NCBI GenBank assembly: GCA_947652115.1
Contig: OX393570.1
Span: 7,853,889 to 7,917,888 of the forward strand
Length of the DNA: 64,000 bases
Source: Blastomussa wellsi
Taxonomy: Eukaryota > Cnidaria > Anthozoa > Scleractinia > Plerogyridae
Direction: 5' to 3'
Positions within the stretch are counted from its first letter, which is position 1; the number at the start of each line of letters is the position of its first letter. Positions 21,205 to 63,722 of the stretch are shown piece by piece. The position numbers were made by a program, and so were the translations under genes. The notes under the pieces are model-generated. The model was given only the letters and a program-made list of their open reading frames with translations. It did no database searches and was not told the origin of the DNA.

Positions 21205-22526
21205 GTTGAATTTCAGAAACAAAACTAGAAAAGTCAAACTTTTCAACAACACATCCTTGTGGCAGTGTACTTTTCTGCGGAAAAAATAACCAAATGGAAA
21301 ATGGCGAAAACATATTAGTGATGCTCCGTTTGCGGAATTTTCACTATGGCTGATTTTTACCGCGAAAAGATCTAATTACACGCGAAGATCGTGGAGAATC
21401 CACGTGTCGATTGCGAACAGGGCGTCACACTGGATAGAAACAGTTCTCACAAAATTCACTGTTGCGAGCAAGATGGGGTCGATGGGGTCGTATTTGTCAA
21501 TAATGGTAGTGTAGCATTGGGTGCTCACCATTTTGTTTTAAAGACCTGGTTGGTGTTACCGGTCTATAATGGTGAGTGATTTTGCAAATACACTGGTCAA
21601 CCAATTGGATGTGACAGTGCTTATAGTACACGTGCCAGTTTCCGAAAATCTTCGTTGAAGCACTCGAGGAATTTCCGACTAACTTAATCCAATAAAAAAC
21701 TTGCGCGAGAGCTCGCGAATACAGCGAACGTAATCGCGCGAGCAAAATACGTCATGTTGCTTAGCAACTTTAAGGACGAACACTGTGGACTTAGTCTCGT
21801 CTCGGAGGCGTGATTTCGTCATCATCTGGCACTTGTTCTGCTCAGTCCCATAAAAGGTCCTGGAAAGATTTGTAAAATGGAAAGAACATTTCCGACGTTC
21901 TATTTCGAGTACTTCTAGAGGTAGTCCACAATAATTCTGAACCGAATTTCCAACAAATTACGTTTCCATTAACTTCAAACCGAGATTTTTTGGATGTCTT
22001 GGCTAAATGACAAACACCCATTACTAGAGTTCACCAAAATAAATTAACAGGAATTTCTGAAGTGCTTACATCTTGTAAAGCATTAGAAAAATAAAAATTA
22101 AAAAAAGGGCTGTACAAGCCTCTAGACTGATCTGTCCAGAAAATGCTTAACGTAAGTAAAGTAACACTCTCGAGTAGGTTAAATATAATTTAACCATATT
22201 GAGAAACATATTCACGTATTGATACCTCAGTTTTATGAATGAAGATATCATAAATATCACTTGCAAAACTTGTTTTTTTTTTTACAGAAAATATAGTCAC
22301 TGTTACGTGTTGAACACTTCACATTAGCGATGAATATGTGAAAAAGGTTTTACGCTGTCAATTTACTTTTTTTTGTATTCATTTCAATTAGCCTCACTAA
22401 CAACGTCTGAGAGTAAAAAAATCGAATTACCACCTCTGACAGCCATTTATGAGGTGTTTTGTAGCCAATTTAAGGTGGCTCAATACCTTTTGATTGAATA
22501 AATCCCAAATGAGGAATTTAAGTCTT
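21205..22526. other. ASCC2 3' flank without recognised genes
   Basis: AT-rich DNA with no supported gene. A few AATAAA-like hexamers occur (for example near 22039) but none can be tied to a mapped transcript end. Confidence 0.4.
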
Positions 22527-25500
22527 GTATGGTAAAGATGTTGCATGCATGGTAAAGTGTAGTATGCATGGTAAAGGTGCAGGATGCATGGTAAAAGTGT
22601 AGGATGCATGGTAAAGGTGTACTATGCATGGTAAAGGTGTAGGATGCATGGTAAAGGTGCAGAATGCATGGTAAAGGTGTAGCATGCATGGTAAAGGTGT
22701 AGGATGCACGGTAAAGGTGTAGGATGCATGGTAAAGGTGTAGGATGCATGGTAAAGGTGTAGGATGCATGGTAAAGGTGTAGAATGCATGGTAAAGTGTA
22801 GTATGCATGGTAAAGGTGTAGGATGCATGGTAAAGGTGTAGAATGCATGGTAAAGGTGTAGAATGCATGGTAAAGGTGTAGAATGCATGGTAAAGACCGT
22901 ACGCGTGGTAAAGGTGTAGGATGCATTGTAAAGATGTAGCATGTATGTTAAAGTGTAGTATGCATGGTAAAGGTGTAGTATGCATGGTAAAGGTGTAGCA
23001 TGCATGGTAAAGGTGTAGCATGCATGGTAAAGGTGTAGCATGCATGGTAAAGGTGTAGCATGCATGGTAAAGGTGTGGCATGCATGGTAAAGATGTGGCA
23101 TGTATGTTAAAGGTGTAGCATGCATGGTAAAGGTGTAGCATGCATGGTAAAGGTGTAGCATGCATGGTAAAGGTGTAGCATGCATAGTAAAGGTGTAGAA
23201 TGCATGGTAAAGGTGTAGGATGCATGGTAAAGGTGTAGCATGTATGGTAAAGGTGTAGCATGTATGGTAAAGGTGTAGCATGTATGGTAAAGGTGTAGCA
23301 TGTATGGTAAAGGTGTAGCATGTATGGTAAAGTGTAGCATGCATGGTAAACGTGTAGCATGCATGGTAAACGTGTAGCATGCACGGTAAAGGTGTAGAAT
23401 GCATGGTAAAGGTGCAGAATGCATGGTAAAGGTGTAGAATGCATGGTAAAGGTGTACCATGCATGGTAAAGGTGTACCATGCATGGTAAAGGTGTAGCAT
23501 GCATGGTAAAGGTGTAGCATGCATGGTAAAGGTGAAGCATGCATGGTAAAGGTGTAGCATGCATGGCAAAGGTGTAGCATGCATGGCAAAGGTGTAGGAT
23601 GCATGGTAAAGTGCAGTATGCATGGTAAAGGTGTAGGATGCACGGTAAAGTGTAGTATGCATGGTAAAGGTGTAGCATGCATGGTAAAGGTGTAGCATGC
23701 ATTGTAAAGGTGTAGCATGCATGGTAAAGGTGTAGCATGCATGGCAAAGGTGTAGCATGCATGGTAAAGGTGTAGCATGCATGGTAAAGGTGTGGCATGC
23801 ATGGTAAAGGTGTAGCATGCATGGTAAAGGTGTAGCATGCATGGTAAAGGTGTAGCATGCATTGTAAAGGTGTAGCATGTATGGTAAAGGTGTAGCATGT
23901 ATGGTAAAGGTGTAGCATGCATGGTAAAGGTGTAGCATGCATGGTAAACGTGATGCATGCATGGTAAAGGTGTAGCATGCACGGTAAAGGTGTAGCATGC
24001 ACGGTAAAGGTGTAGAATGGATGGTAAAGGTGTAGCATGCATGGTAAAGGTGTAGCATGCATGGTAAAGGTGTAGCATGCATGGTAAAGGTGTAGCATGC
24101 ATAGTAAAGGTGTAGAATGCATGGTAAAGGTGTACCATGCATGGTAAAGGTGTAGCATGCATGGTAAAGGTGTTGCATGCATGGTAAAGGTGTAGCATGC
24201 ATGGTAAAGGTGTAGGATGCATGGTAAAGGTGTAGCATGCATGGTAAAGGTGTAGCATGCATGGGAAAGTGCAGTATGCATGGTAAAGGTGTAGGATGCA
24301 TGGTAAAGTGTAGTATGCATGGTAAAGGTGTAGCATGCATGGTGAAGGTGTAGAAGGCATCGTAAAAGTGTAGAATGCATGGTAAAGGTGTAGGATGCAT
24401 GGTAAAGTGTACTATGCATGGTAAAGGTGTAGGATGCATGGTGAAGGTGTAGCATGCATGGTAAAGGTGTAGAATGCATGGTAAAGGTGTAGAATGCATG
24501 GTAAAGGTGTAGTATGTATGGTAAAGGTGTAGGATGCATGGTAAAGGTGTAGGATGCACGGTAAAGGTGTAGCATCCATGGTAAAGGTGTAGCATGCATG
24601 GTAAAGGTGTAGGGTGCATGGTAAAGTGCAGTATGCAGTGTAAAGGTGTAGGATGCATGGTAAAGTGTAGCATGCATGGTAAAGGTGTGGCATGCATGGT
24701 AAAGGTGTAGACGGCATGGTAAAGGTGTAAAATGTATGGTAAAGTGCAGTATGCATGGTAAAGGTGTAGCATGTATGGTAAAGTGTAGTATGCATGGTAG
24801 AGGTGCAGCATGCATGGTAAAGGTGTAGTATGTATGGTAAAGTGTAGTATACATGGTAAAGGTGTAGGATGCATGGTAAAGGTGTAGCATGTATGGTAAA
24901 GGTGTAGAATGCATGGTAAGATGTAGCATGCATGGTAAAGGTGTAGTATGCATGGTGAAGTGTAGGATGCATGGTAAAGGTGTAGAACGCATGGCAAAGG
25001 TGTAGGATGCATTGTAAAGGTGTAGCATGTATGGTAAAGTGTAGCATGTATGGTAAAGGTGTAGTATGTATGGTAAAGTGTAGTATGCATGGTAAAGGTG
25101 TAGGATGCATGGTAAAGGTGTAGCATGTATGGTAAAGGTGTAGAATGCATGGTAAGGTGTAGCATGCATGGTAAAGGTGTAGGATGCATAGTAAAGGTGT
25201 AGGATGCATGGTAGAGGTGTAGCATGTATGGTAAAGTGTAGCATGTATGGTAAAGGTGTAGTATGTATGGTAAAGGTGTAGAATGCATGGTAAAGGAGTA
25301 GGATGCATGGTAAAGGAGTAGGATGCATGGTAAAGGTGTAGGATGCATGGTAAAGGTGTAGCATGTATGTTAAAGTGTATTATGCATGGTAAAGGTGTAG
25401 TATGTATGGTAAAGTGTAGTATGCATGGTAAAGGTGTAGCATGTATGGTAAAGGTGTAGGATGCATGGTAAAGGAGTAGGATGCATGGTAAAGGTGTAGC

Positions 25501-27780
25501 ATGCATGGTAAAGGTGTAGGATGCATGGTAAAGGAGTAGGATGCATGGTAAAGGTGTAGCATGCATGGTAAAGGAGTAGGATGCATGGTAAATGTGTAGC
25601 ATGTATGGTAAAGGTGTAGAATGCATGGTAAAGGTGTAGGATTCATGGTAAAGGTGTAGGATGCATGGTAAAGGTGTAGGATGCATGGTAAAGGTGTAGC
25701 ATGTATGGTAAAGGTGTAGGATGCATGGTAAAGGAGTAGGATGCATGGTAAAGGTGTAGCATGCATGGTAAAGGAGTAGGATGCATGGTAAATGTGTAGC
25801 ATGTATGGTAAAGGTGTAGAATGCATGGTAAAGGTGTAGGATTCATGGTAAAGGTGTAGTATGCATGGTAAAGGTGTAGGATGCATGGTAAAGGTGTAGG
25901 ATGCATGGTAGAGGTGTAGCATGTATGTTAAAGTGTAGTATGCATGGTAAAGGTGTAGCATGCATGGTAAAGGTGTAGTATACATGGTAAAGGTGTAGTA
26001 TATATGGTAAAGGTGTAGTATGCATGGTAAAGGTGTAGGATGCATGGCAGAGGTGTAGTATGTATGGTAAAGGTGTAGCATGCATGGTAAAGGAGTAGGA
26101 TGCATGGTAAATGTGTAGCATGTATGGTAAAGTGTAGTATGCATGGTAAAGGTGTAGCATGTATGGTAAAGGTGTAGGATGCATGGTAAAGGAGTAGGAT
26201 GCATGGTAAAGGTGTAGCATGCATGGTAAAGGAGTAGGATGCACGGTAAATGTGTAGCATGTATGGTAAAGGTGTAGAATGCATGGTAAAGGTGTAGGAT
26301 TCATGGTAAAGGTGTAGTATGCATGGTAAAGGTGTAGGATGCATGGTAAAGGTGTAGGATGCATGGTAGAGGTGTAGCATGTATGTTAAAGTGTAGTATG
26401 CATGGTAAAGGTGTAGCATGCATGGTAAAGGTGTAGTATATATGGTAAAGGTGTAGTATGCATGGTAAAGGTGTAGGATGCATGGCAGAGGTGTAGTATG
26501 TATGGTAAAGGTGTAGCATGCATGGTAAAGGTGTAGTATGCATGGTAAAGGTGTAGGATGCATGGTAAAGTGTAGTATGCATGGTAAAGGTGTAGTATGC
26601 ATGGTAAAGGTGTAGCATGCATGGTAAAGGTGTAGGATGCATGGTAAAGTGTAGTATGCATGGTAAAGGTGTAGTATGCATGGTAAAGGTGTAGCATGCA
26701 TGGTAAAGGTGTAGGATGCATGGTAAAGTGTAGTATGCATGGTAAAGGTGTAGCATGTATGGTAAAGGTGTAGAATGCATGGTAAAGGTGTAGTATGTAT
26801 GGTAAAGTGTAGTATGGATTTTAAAGGTGAAGGATGCATGGTAAAGGTGTAGCATGTATGGTAAAGGTGTAGAATGCATTGTAAGGTGTATCATGCATGG
26901 TAAAGGTGTAATATGCATGGTAAAGGTGTAGCATGCATGGTAAAGTGTAGGATGCATGGTAAAGGTGTAGAACGCATGGTAATAGTGTAGTATGCATGGT
27001 AAAGGTGTAGCATGTATGGTAAAGGAGTAGGATGCATGGTAAAGGTGTAGCATGCATGGTAAAGGTGTAGAATGCATGGTAAAGGTGTAGTATGTATGGT
27101 AAAGGTGTAGTATGTATGGTAAAGGTGTAGCATGTATGGTAAAGGTGTAGTATGTATGGTAAAGGTGTAGCATGCATGGTAAAGTGCAGTATGCATGGTA
27201 AAGGTGTAGCATGCATGGTAAGGTGTAGCATGCATGGTAAAGGTGTAGCATGTATGTTAAAGTGTAGTATGCATGGTAAAGGTGTAGCATACATGGTAAA
27301 GGTGTAGAATGCATGGTAAAGGTGTAGCATGTATGTTAAAGTGTAGTATTCATGGTAAAGGTGTAGTATGCATGGTAAAGGTGTAGTATGCATGGTAAAG
27401 GTGTAGTATGCATGGTAAAGGTGTAGGATGCATGGTAAAGGTGTAGTATTTATGGTAAAGGTGTAGCATGTATGGTAAAGGTGTAGGATGCATGGTAAAG
27501 GTGCAGTATGTATGGTAAAGTGTAGTATGCATGGTAAAGGTGTAGCATGCATGGTAAAGGTGTAGCATGCATGGTAAAGGTGTAGGATGCATGGTAAAGG
27601 AGTAGGATGCATGGTAGAGGTGTAGCATGTATGTTAAAGTGTAGGATGCATGGTAAAGGTGAAGCATGCATGGTAAAGGTGTAGCATGCATGGTAAAGGT
27701 GTAGTATGCATGGTAGAGGTGTAGGATGCATGGGAAAGGTGTAGAATGCATGGTAAAGGTGTAGCATGCATGGTAAAGGT
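22527..27780. repeat. 5.25-kb minisatellite, 20-base unit, about 260 copies
   Basis: The plus-strand unit is GGTAAAGGTGTAGNATGCAT, where N takes all four bases. Common variants are ATGTATG for ATGCATG, a 19-base unit (AAAGTGTAG), AAAGGAGTAG and AAATGTGTAG. All three minus-strand frames stay open for long stretches (up to 948 codons) because the unit lacks stops on that strand; since 20 is not a multiple of 3 the frames cycle with a 60-base period and encode the same Tyr/His/Thr/Pro/Leu-rich 20-residue pattern. This is a tandem array between two convergent genes, not a protein gene. Confidence 0.95.
25696..26533. repeat. Higher-order duplication inside the minisatellite
   Basis: About 400 bases from 25696 recur at 26154 with the same order of unit variants, including the rare ATTCATGG, GGTAGAGG, TATGTTAAAG and GGCAGAGG units. 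They differ by about one substitution and one lost unit. This points to recent block amplification. Confidence 0.75.
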
Positions 27781-27814
27781 ATAATACCCTTTAAATAACC
27801 TAACCTGAGATCGC

Positions 27815-27915
27815 ACACCCTAACCCTTCATCCTACCTATTGACCCTACATCCTACACCTTTATCCTACTTCCTACTGTACACCCAAACAATACGTCCTA
27901 CACCTTAATCATTAT
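27815..27915. repeat. Degenerate, reverse-oriented edge of the minisatellite
   Basis: CATCCTACACCTTTA at 27849-27863 and GTCCTACACCTTAA near 27895-27907 are the reverse complement of the main unit. A short CCCTAACCC lies at about 27819-27827. The array therefore ends in decayed units of opposite orientation. Confidence 0.55.
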
Positions 27916-28321
27916 ATTCTTATATCCTTATATCCTTGATTAGGAACTCGATCACAAACAGGATACGGATCACTATCACGATGGCGGTCACGATCTCCAA
28001 TGCATTCTCAGAACATAGAAAGCTTACAAATCAGCTTCAAATTGCTCGAAAAGGGATTTGCATTCACTACAGATGTTGATTTGCGTAATAACAATCGTAA
28101 CCTGATTATTTGAGACTACACTCAAGCAATACGGACCTTTTTCCGCGTTTACATAGCCTCGTCTAAACACTTGGGAGTTTGGGAAAATTCGAGACAGCTG
28201 GGTCTCGGGTTTGCATAACTTTCGAGAATTCCCTCCAACCCCCGAGTGTTAAACGAATGTCCGTGTCAAACTGGTATCGAGATGAAATGGTAGATTTCGG
28301 AACGTGCTCCTCATACGTGCG

Positions 28322-28474
28322 CGAGAGACCTTTCCAATCATGAACAGATTGAGTTGCCTTACACGAAGCGTGGAATCGTTGGTGCCTCAGTGGCTAAGTA
28401 CCCCTGAGCCTCCAACGATTCCGTGCTTCGTGTAAGACAACTCAATCTGTTCATGATTGGAAACGTCCCTCTCG
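28322..28474. repeat. Long imperfect hairpin downstream of GK
   Basis: About 62-base arms (28322-28382 and 28411-28474) pair with few mismatches and a 28-base loop that itself holds CCTCAG/CTGAG. It could be a foldback MITE or a hairpin RNA precursor; no flanking TA or TTAA duplication is clear. Confidence 0.65.
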
Positions 28475-28988
28475 TCTATCCCTTTTAGCCATCGCCGTTT
28501 CATTAGGCATGCGAGTTGCGAACGTCTGGTTAATGATCACCGTCATTGTGCCACTGTGCATTTTTTTCGGCAGGGAGGTCACAGCCTCTCAAGTCTGAAG
28601 ATGTCTGTACGCCTGTGAAGGCAGACTACTTAATGTGTAGTCCAGTGGTCTAACCTTAACCACGCAAAAAAGGCCCACACAAGTTAAGAAATACATTGAT
28701 AGACGCCTCACTATGGTATTGAAAAGGTCAACAACAAAACCTTTGGATAACACTAAGTCTTGCACAGTCTTGTAACTTCATATATCTGTACTCGTCCTTG
28801 ATAAGAGGTAAATATCGCTCCGAATCCTAATTTACACCAAGAACCTACCACAATAAAAATATCGCATGCATATGATTTTCTGGTTAAAATCTGATATACA
28901 CTTGTAATCTCGATACATATAAAAAACAATTTTCATAATAATTTAATACTTAATCATTCATTGTTAATTTCTTAATTTCTTGTCTATG

Positions 28989-60231
<31,243 letters not shown>

Positions 60232-60954
60232 CTTGGAAATCAACCTTTTATGACAGAAACCGCTGAGTGACGACCCTTTTAAATGTCTCAAACTTTGAAC
60301 AAGTGTAAAATGATATCGTATTTTCATTCTCCAATTCAGTGCTCAAGCTTTTAGTCTTAACTTTTAACAGCATGAAGAAAATTCTGCAACTATAATAGGA
60401 AAAACTCTTATTAGATCGTGAACTGTTCAAGTTATGGTCATTTCAAAAATTGTCAAGTCATGCGGAACTCAATATTTTGGCGGGAAAAGAAAAGTGCAAA
60501 TGTTTGTTGTCTCAAATTTGTATAAACTGAATCATAGTTACTAGTACTAACTATGATTAAATGAATGAAAAAGAAATTTAAAATATTTTTTTTAAGATAG
60601 TAGATAGTAAGTACCGGTATTTTCCTTTAATTTTTTTGGACGAAACTTTATAATTAGCAAGTCCAGGTAGAGTCTTACGTAACACGAAACGAAGATAAAA
60701 ACAAATTAACATTCCAACTTTTCCAGATTTTGCTTTTGTAAAAATATCCCAAACCCAATCCTAAATAAAGCTCATGAAATCAGCTATATCTTAATAAATG
60801 TATGACCCACCTTTCATACCCAAGCCAGTCTTCACTGTTATGAACGCGTGACAGAAGAAACACGTCACGCAAAATTTCGTGCTTGAATTGCATGTCGGTC
60901 TATAATCTGAAAACTCGGGCTTTTTACTGTCGTGCCGTGAGTATGGCTGCAGTG
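60232..60954. other. GK upstream region
   Basis: AT-rich DNA upstream of the GK start, probably containing its leader and promoter. No TATA box, other gene or repeat could be assigned with confidence. Confidence 0.35.
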
Positions 60955-60969
60955 TCGAGGCCCTATTAG

Positions 60970-61175
60970 GGGTTTTTGGGATACGGGATATTTGGGCAAA
61001 AAATTATAGGGAGATATTTGGGATATAGGGATATTTGGGGGAAAAATTAACGGGATACGGGATATTTAAACAAGAAATTCGGGGCATCGAACATACACGT
61101 TGGAGATACAAACGACCACAATTAACGGGATACGGGATATTTAGGCCAAAAATTAATGGGATACGCGATAGTAAG
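60970..61175. repeat. Degenerate repeat of GGGATACGGGATATTT
   Basis: At least five spaced copies of ACGGGATACGGGATATTT-like sequence alternate with CAAAAAATTA. Spacing is irregular (25-60 bases). It ends in C runs at 61178-61196. Confidence 0.5.
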
Positions 61176-61279
61176 AACCCCCCCTCCCCCCCCCTCAGTG
61201 TCTGGTTGTCCAAAATAACAAAAATTGTCCATGTGGATCTTTTAATCAAGTTGATTCAACTGGATGTTAATCTAATCGG

Positions 61280-61410
61280 TTGTCTCATTTCCACTTGCCT
61301 AATCGCCACAACATGGCAAGATCCGATGCCTGTGGACAGAACAATTGTCATTTTTTAAACTTCGTACATTGATTTTATTTGTTCACTTCATAATTTCGTC
61401 TTTTAAAATC
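61280..61410. repeat. Fragment of the GGACGT/TTAA family
   Basis: CACTTGCCTAATCGCCACAA, ATGGCAAGATCCGATG and a TGTTCACTTCAT stretch parallel CACTCGCCTAACAGCC onward in the element at 41851-42482. Confidence 0.5.
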
Positions 61411-61509
61411 TGTCGAGAACTAAAGGAGAAAGTTGTATACCCAGATAAAGACATGGGTCAATTTAAAGGTCTTTTAATCCGTTTTAATACTAAGAAAACA
61501 CACATTTAC

Positions 61510-61791
61510 CGTAAATCCTCGAATACGCGCCGCACCTCGAATAAGCACGGCACCTAGGCCCACTAGCTTAATATGCCCCGTCCTCGAATAAGCGCCGCAC
61601 CTGCTATGTGTTCATGTTTTTCCTTTATTTTAATACTGGTTAAATAATAAATTTTTGTACATCTCTAGTACGTGACTCACTTCATTTTCTAAACATTATA
61701 ATTTGATCCACTTTTTTTAAATAAGCGCCGCACCTCGAATAAGCGCTCGATGAAATTAATGTGCGCCGCGGCGCTTAATCGATGATTTACG
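61510..61791. mobile_element. MITE with CGTAAATCCTCG ends
   Basis: CGTAAATCCTCG at the left and CGATGATTTACG at the right; inside are several copies of TCGAATAAGCGCCGCACC. Confidence 0.65.
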
Positions 61792-61989
61792 ATATATATT
61801 TGATGTACTTTTATTGATAAAAGGGCAACATAAAAGTGTAGCGCAAATATTAGCTTGTGGGATAATCAGAAAAAAAACTATTAAAAGAAAAAAGGAATTT
61901 TGAATAAAGCACTCTTATTTCAAACATAGCAAGATATTTCAAGGCAGATAATTTTAAAGACTCTGTCGAAAACGATCATGAATATGGCT

Positions 61990-62100
61990 CAATACCATAG
62001 AATTTTGCCACCAGTTTGCTTTCCTGGGAATTTTTGGACTAAATGCAAGCGCAGTAGAAGGCCAACAACTGCAGCAGAACCACGAGAACGATAATAATAG
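61990..62100 (+). repeat. Fragment of the CCCATTG/recurrent-ORF family
   Basis: GGAATTTTTGGACTAAATGC, AGCGCAGTAGAAGGCCAACA and ACTGCAGCAGAACCA match 55030-55085, the end of the recurrent frame. Confidence 0.55.
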
Positions 62101-62382
62101 GAGAAAAGGAAAGGTTGACTCTGAGGTAAAAAAGAATTCAGAAATGGCCTATTTGAAGCTAATAGTGTTTACCGAATAATCGATGGATCCTTAATTAAGA
62201 GGGAAATGTCTTCACAATGTAATTATTACTGAATTCAAATACGTCAAATGTAAAGGCCTGTTTATATAAAGAAAATTTTTTCCAAGAAGAACGGATACCG
62301 TCTCCCCAAACTTAAACAGTGCCCATGGTAACCGAGCCAGAAACTGTTCCTTGCGGTTAAAATCTATTTACTACACAAGCAC

Positions 62383-62769
62383 TAGGGTTAGATACATTAT
62401 GCTCGCAAATTTGACCATTATCCTTTTTAGCATCACACTAAAAATCGTGCCATTATGCCGAAAATTATGCTCGTGTCAGTCGAGACCATTATGCTCGTGT
62501 GATGCCGGCTGAAATTTCGCCTTTGAATTCACGGTACCACCCAAACGAGTCCCCAAAGCTTAAAACACAACATCTCCTGCCCGATCCCTCTAGAATGAGC
62601 TGAATAACCAGACAGGAGGCAAATTCGATATTTTCACTGAAAATAGGGAAAATATTAGTTTTGTAGCATGATGCTAAAATTATGCCATAAACTTGGCTAT
62701 TATGCCGGCATTATGCTCAATGCTCAAAGTTATGCCCAAAGTTATGCCGGCATAATGTATCTAACCCTA
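62383..62769. mobile_element. Element with TAGGGTTAGATACATTATGC ends
   Basis: A perfect or near-perfect 20-bp inverted end at both sides (387 bp in all). The inside is built from repeats of ATTATGCCGGCATTATGCTC-like words. Confidence 0.7.
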
Positions 62770-63001
62770 ACAAGCACCAAGGATCGTCTTATATACTAAC
62801 ATGCAGTAAGGCTAATGGACGATCTCCTCTCTTTTCTTATGACTTTGTTTCTCTGTATTTTCATATGATCGCAATGGCGTTCAATAGGTAGGGCTACGCT
62901 GCTAATTGTGTCCTGACATATCCAGCTTGTCAGCATGTGGCTCTGGCTTGTTTGCGTGGGCCAGCAAAGCGCTCGAATGTGCCACTATTGCTGGCTTGCA
63001 A

Positions 63002-63135
63002 GTGACGTCATGGAGGCTATGTTGGTGGTCAAGAACAATAGCACTTCTCTCCCATGGGAACTAAATTCTATTTTTATGTAAATCCTTCGAAGAAAATGTC
63101 TATTGTTTGGACCCCCAACATGGCCGCCCTGTCAC
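63002..63135. mobile_element. Foldback element with GTGACGTCATGG end
   Basis: GTGACGTCATGGAGGCTATG and GTCAAGAACAATAG on the left pair imperfectly with CTATTGTTTGGACC and CATGGCCGCCCTGTCAC on the right. Confidence 0.5.
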
Positions 63136-63183
63136 GTGGTTGAAACCCAAGAATATAACGCCTCTGAGGCTCAGACAACTTAG

Positions 63184-63480
63184 GTAAATATAACTTTTGT
63201 CGCACACCTCACATTCATAAAGGTTTTCTCTTCCTCTTCCTCTTTTTACAAATTCCCTTAGTCTCTAAAACACTTGTCACAGGTTTTGCACTGATATGGT
63301 TTCTCCCCAGCGTGTGTGATGTCTCATGTTTACACAAATTTACTGTTTGGCTAAAACTCTTGTAACAAGTTTTGCACTTAAACGGATTTTCTCCAGTATG
63401 TGATATCTCGTGTCTATGTAAATTTCCTACTGCACGAAAACGCTTGTCACAGGTTTTACATTGATATGGTTTCTGCCCAG
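63184..63480 (-). pseudogene. C2H2 zinc-finger gene fragment, frameshifted
   Basis: On the minus strand two intact fingers appear (YQCKTCDKRF...HRHEISH and FKCKTCYKSF...CKHETSH, both C-x2-C-x12-H-x3-H) joined by TGEN/TGEK-type linkers. After the second, two extra bases in the linker shift frame; a third finger (YQCKTCDKCF) then meets a stop, and a partial YECEVCD follows. It is cut at about 63480 by the recombinase fragment. The parent gene is not identifiable. Confidence 0.8.
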
Positions 63481-63481
63481 T

Positions 63482-63722
63482 GTTTTTTTAATTTCCTGCT
63501 ACGCTGTAACAGACTCGTACCCAGTCGCTAACCATCTGAGGGCCCTTCAGCGGGCATTAGACCTCTCCACCAGGGATCACGTGATGTTGTGGGCTGCATG
63601 TTGCATTGGGTTTTTCGGCTTTTTACGGGCGGGGGAATTTACAGTGAATGCGCCGTTTCAGTCTAGTCTTCATATGACAGTGAGTGATCTGCAAGCCGAC
63701 TCGTTGGTGAACCCTACGTGTT
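63482..63722 (+). pseudogene. Tyrosine-recombinase fragment of a DIRS-like element
   Basis: The frame contains VANHLRALQRALDLST, WAACCIGFFGFLRAGEF (with the Arg/Glu of the catalytic FLRxGE motif) and VSDLQADSLVNPTCFKV. Both ends are truncated: the left at the zinc-finger fragment, the right at a TTAA-type terminus. It may derive from the family whose reverse transcriptase lies at 47640-48914. Confidence 0.75.

Noticed and set aside
22518..25364. Frames of up to 948 codons on the minus strand of the 22.5-27.8 kb array
   Set aside because: They are by-products of a 20-base tandem unit lacking stops on that strand; several frames are open at once and encode the same repeat pattern.
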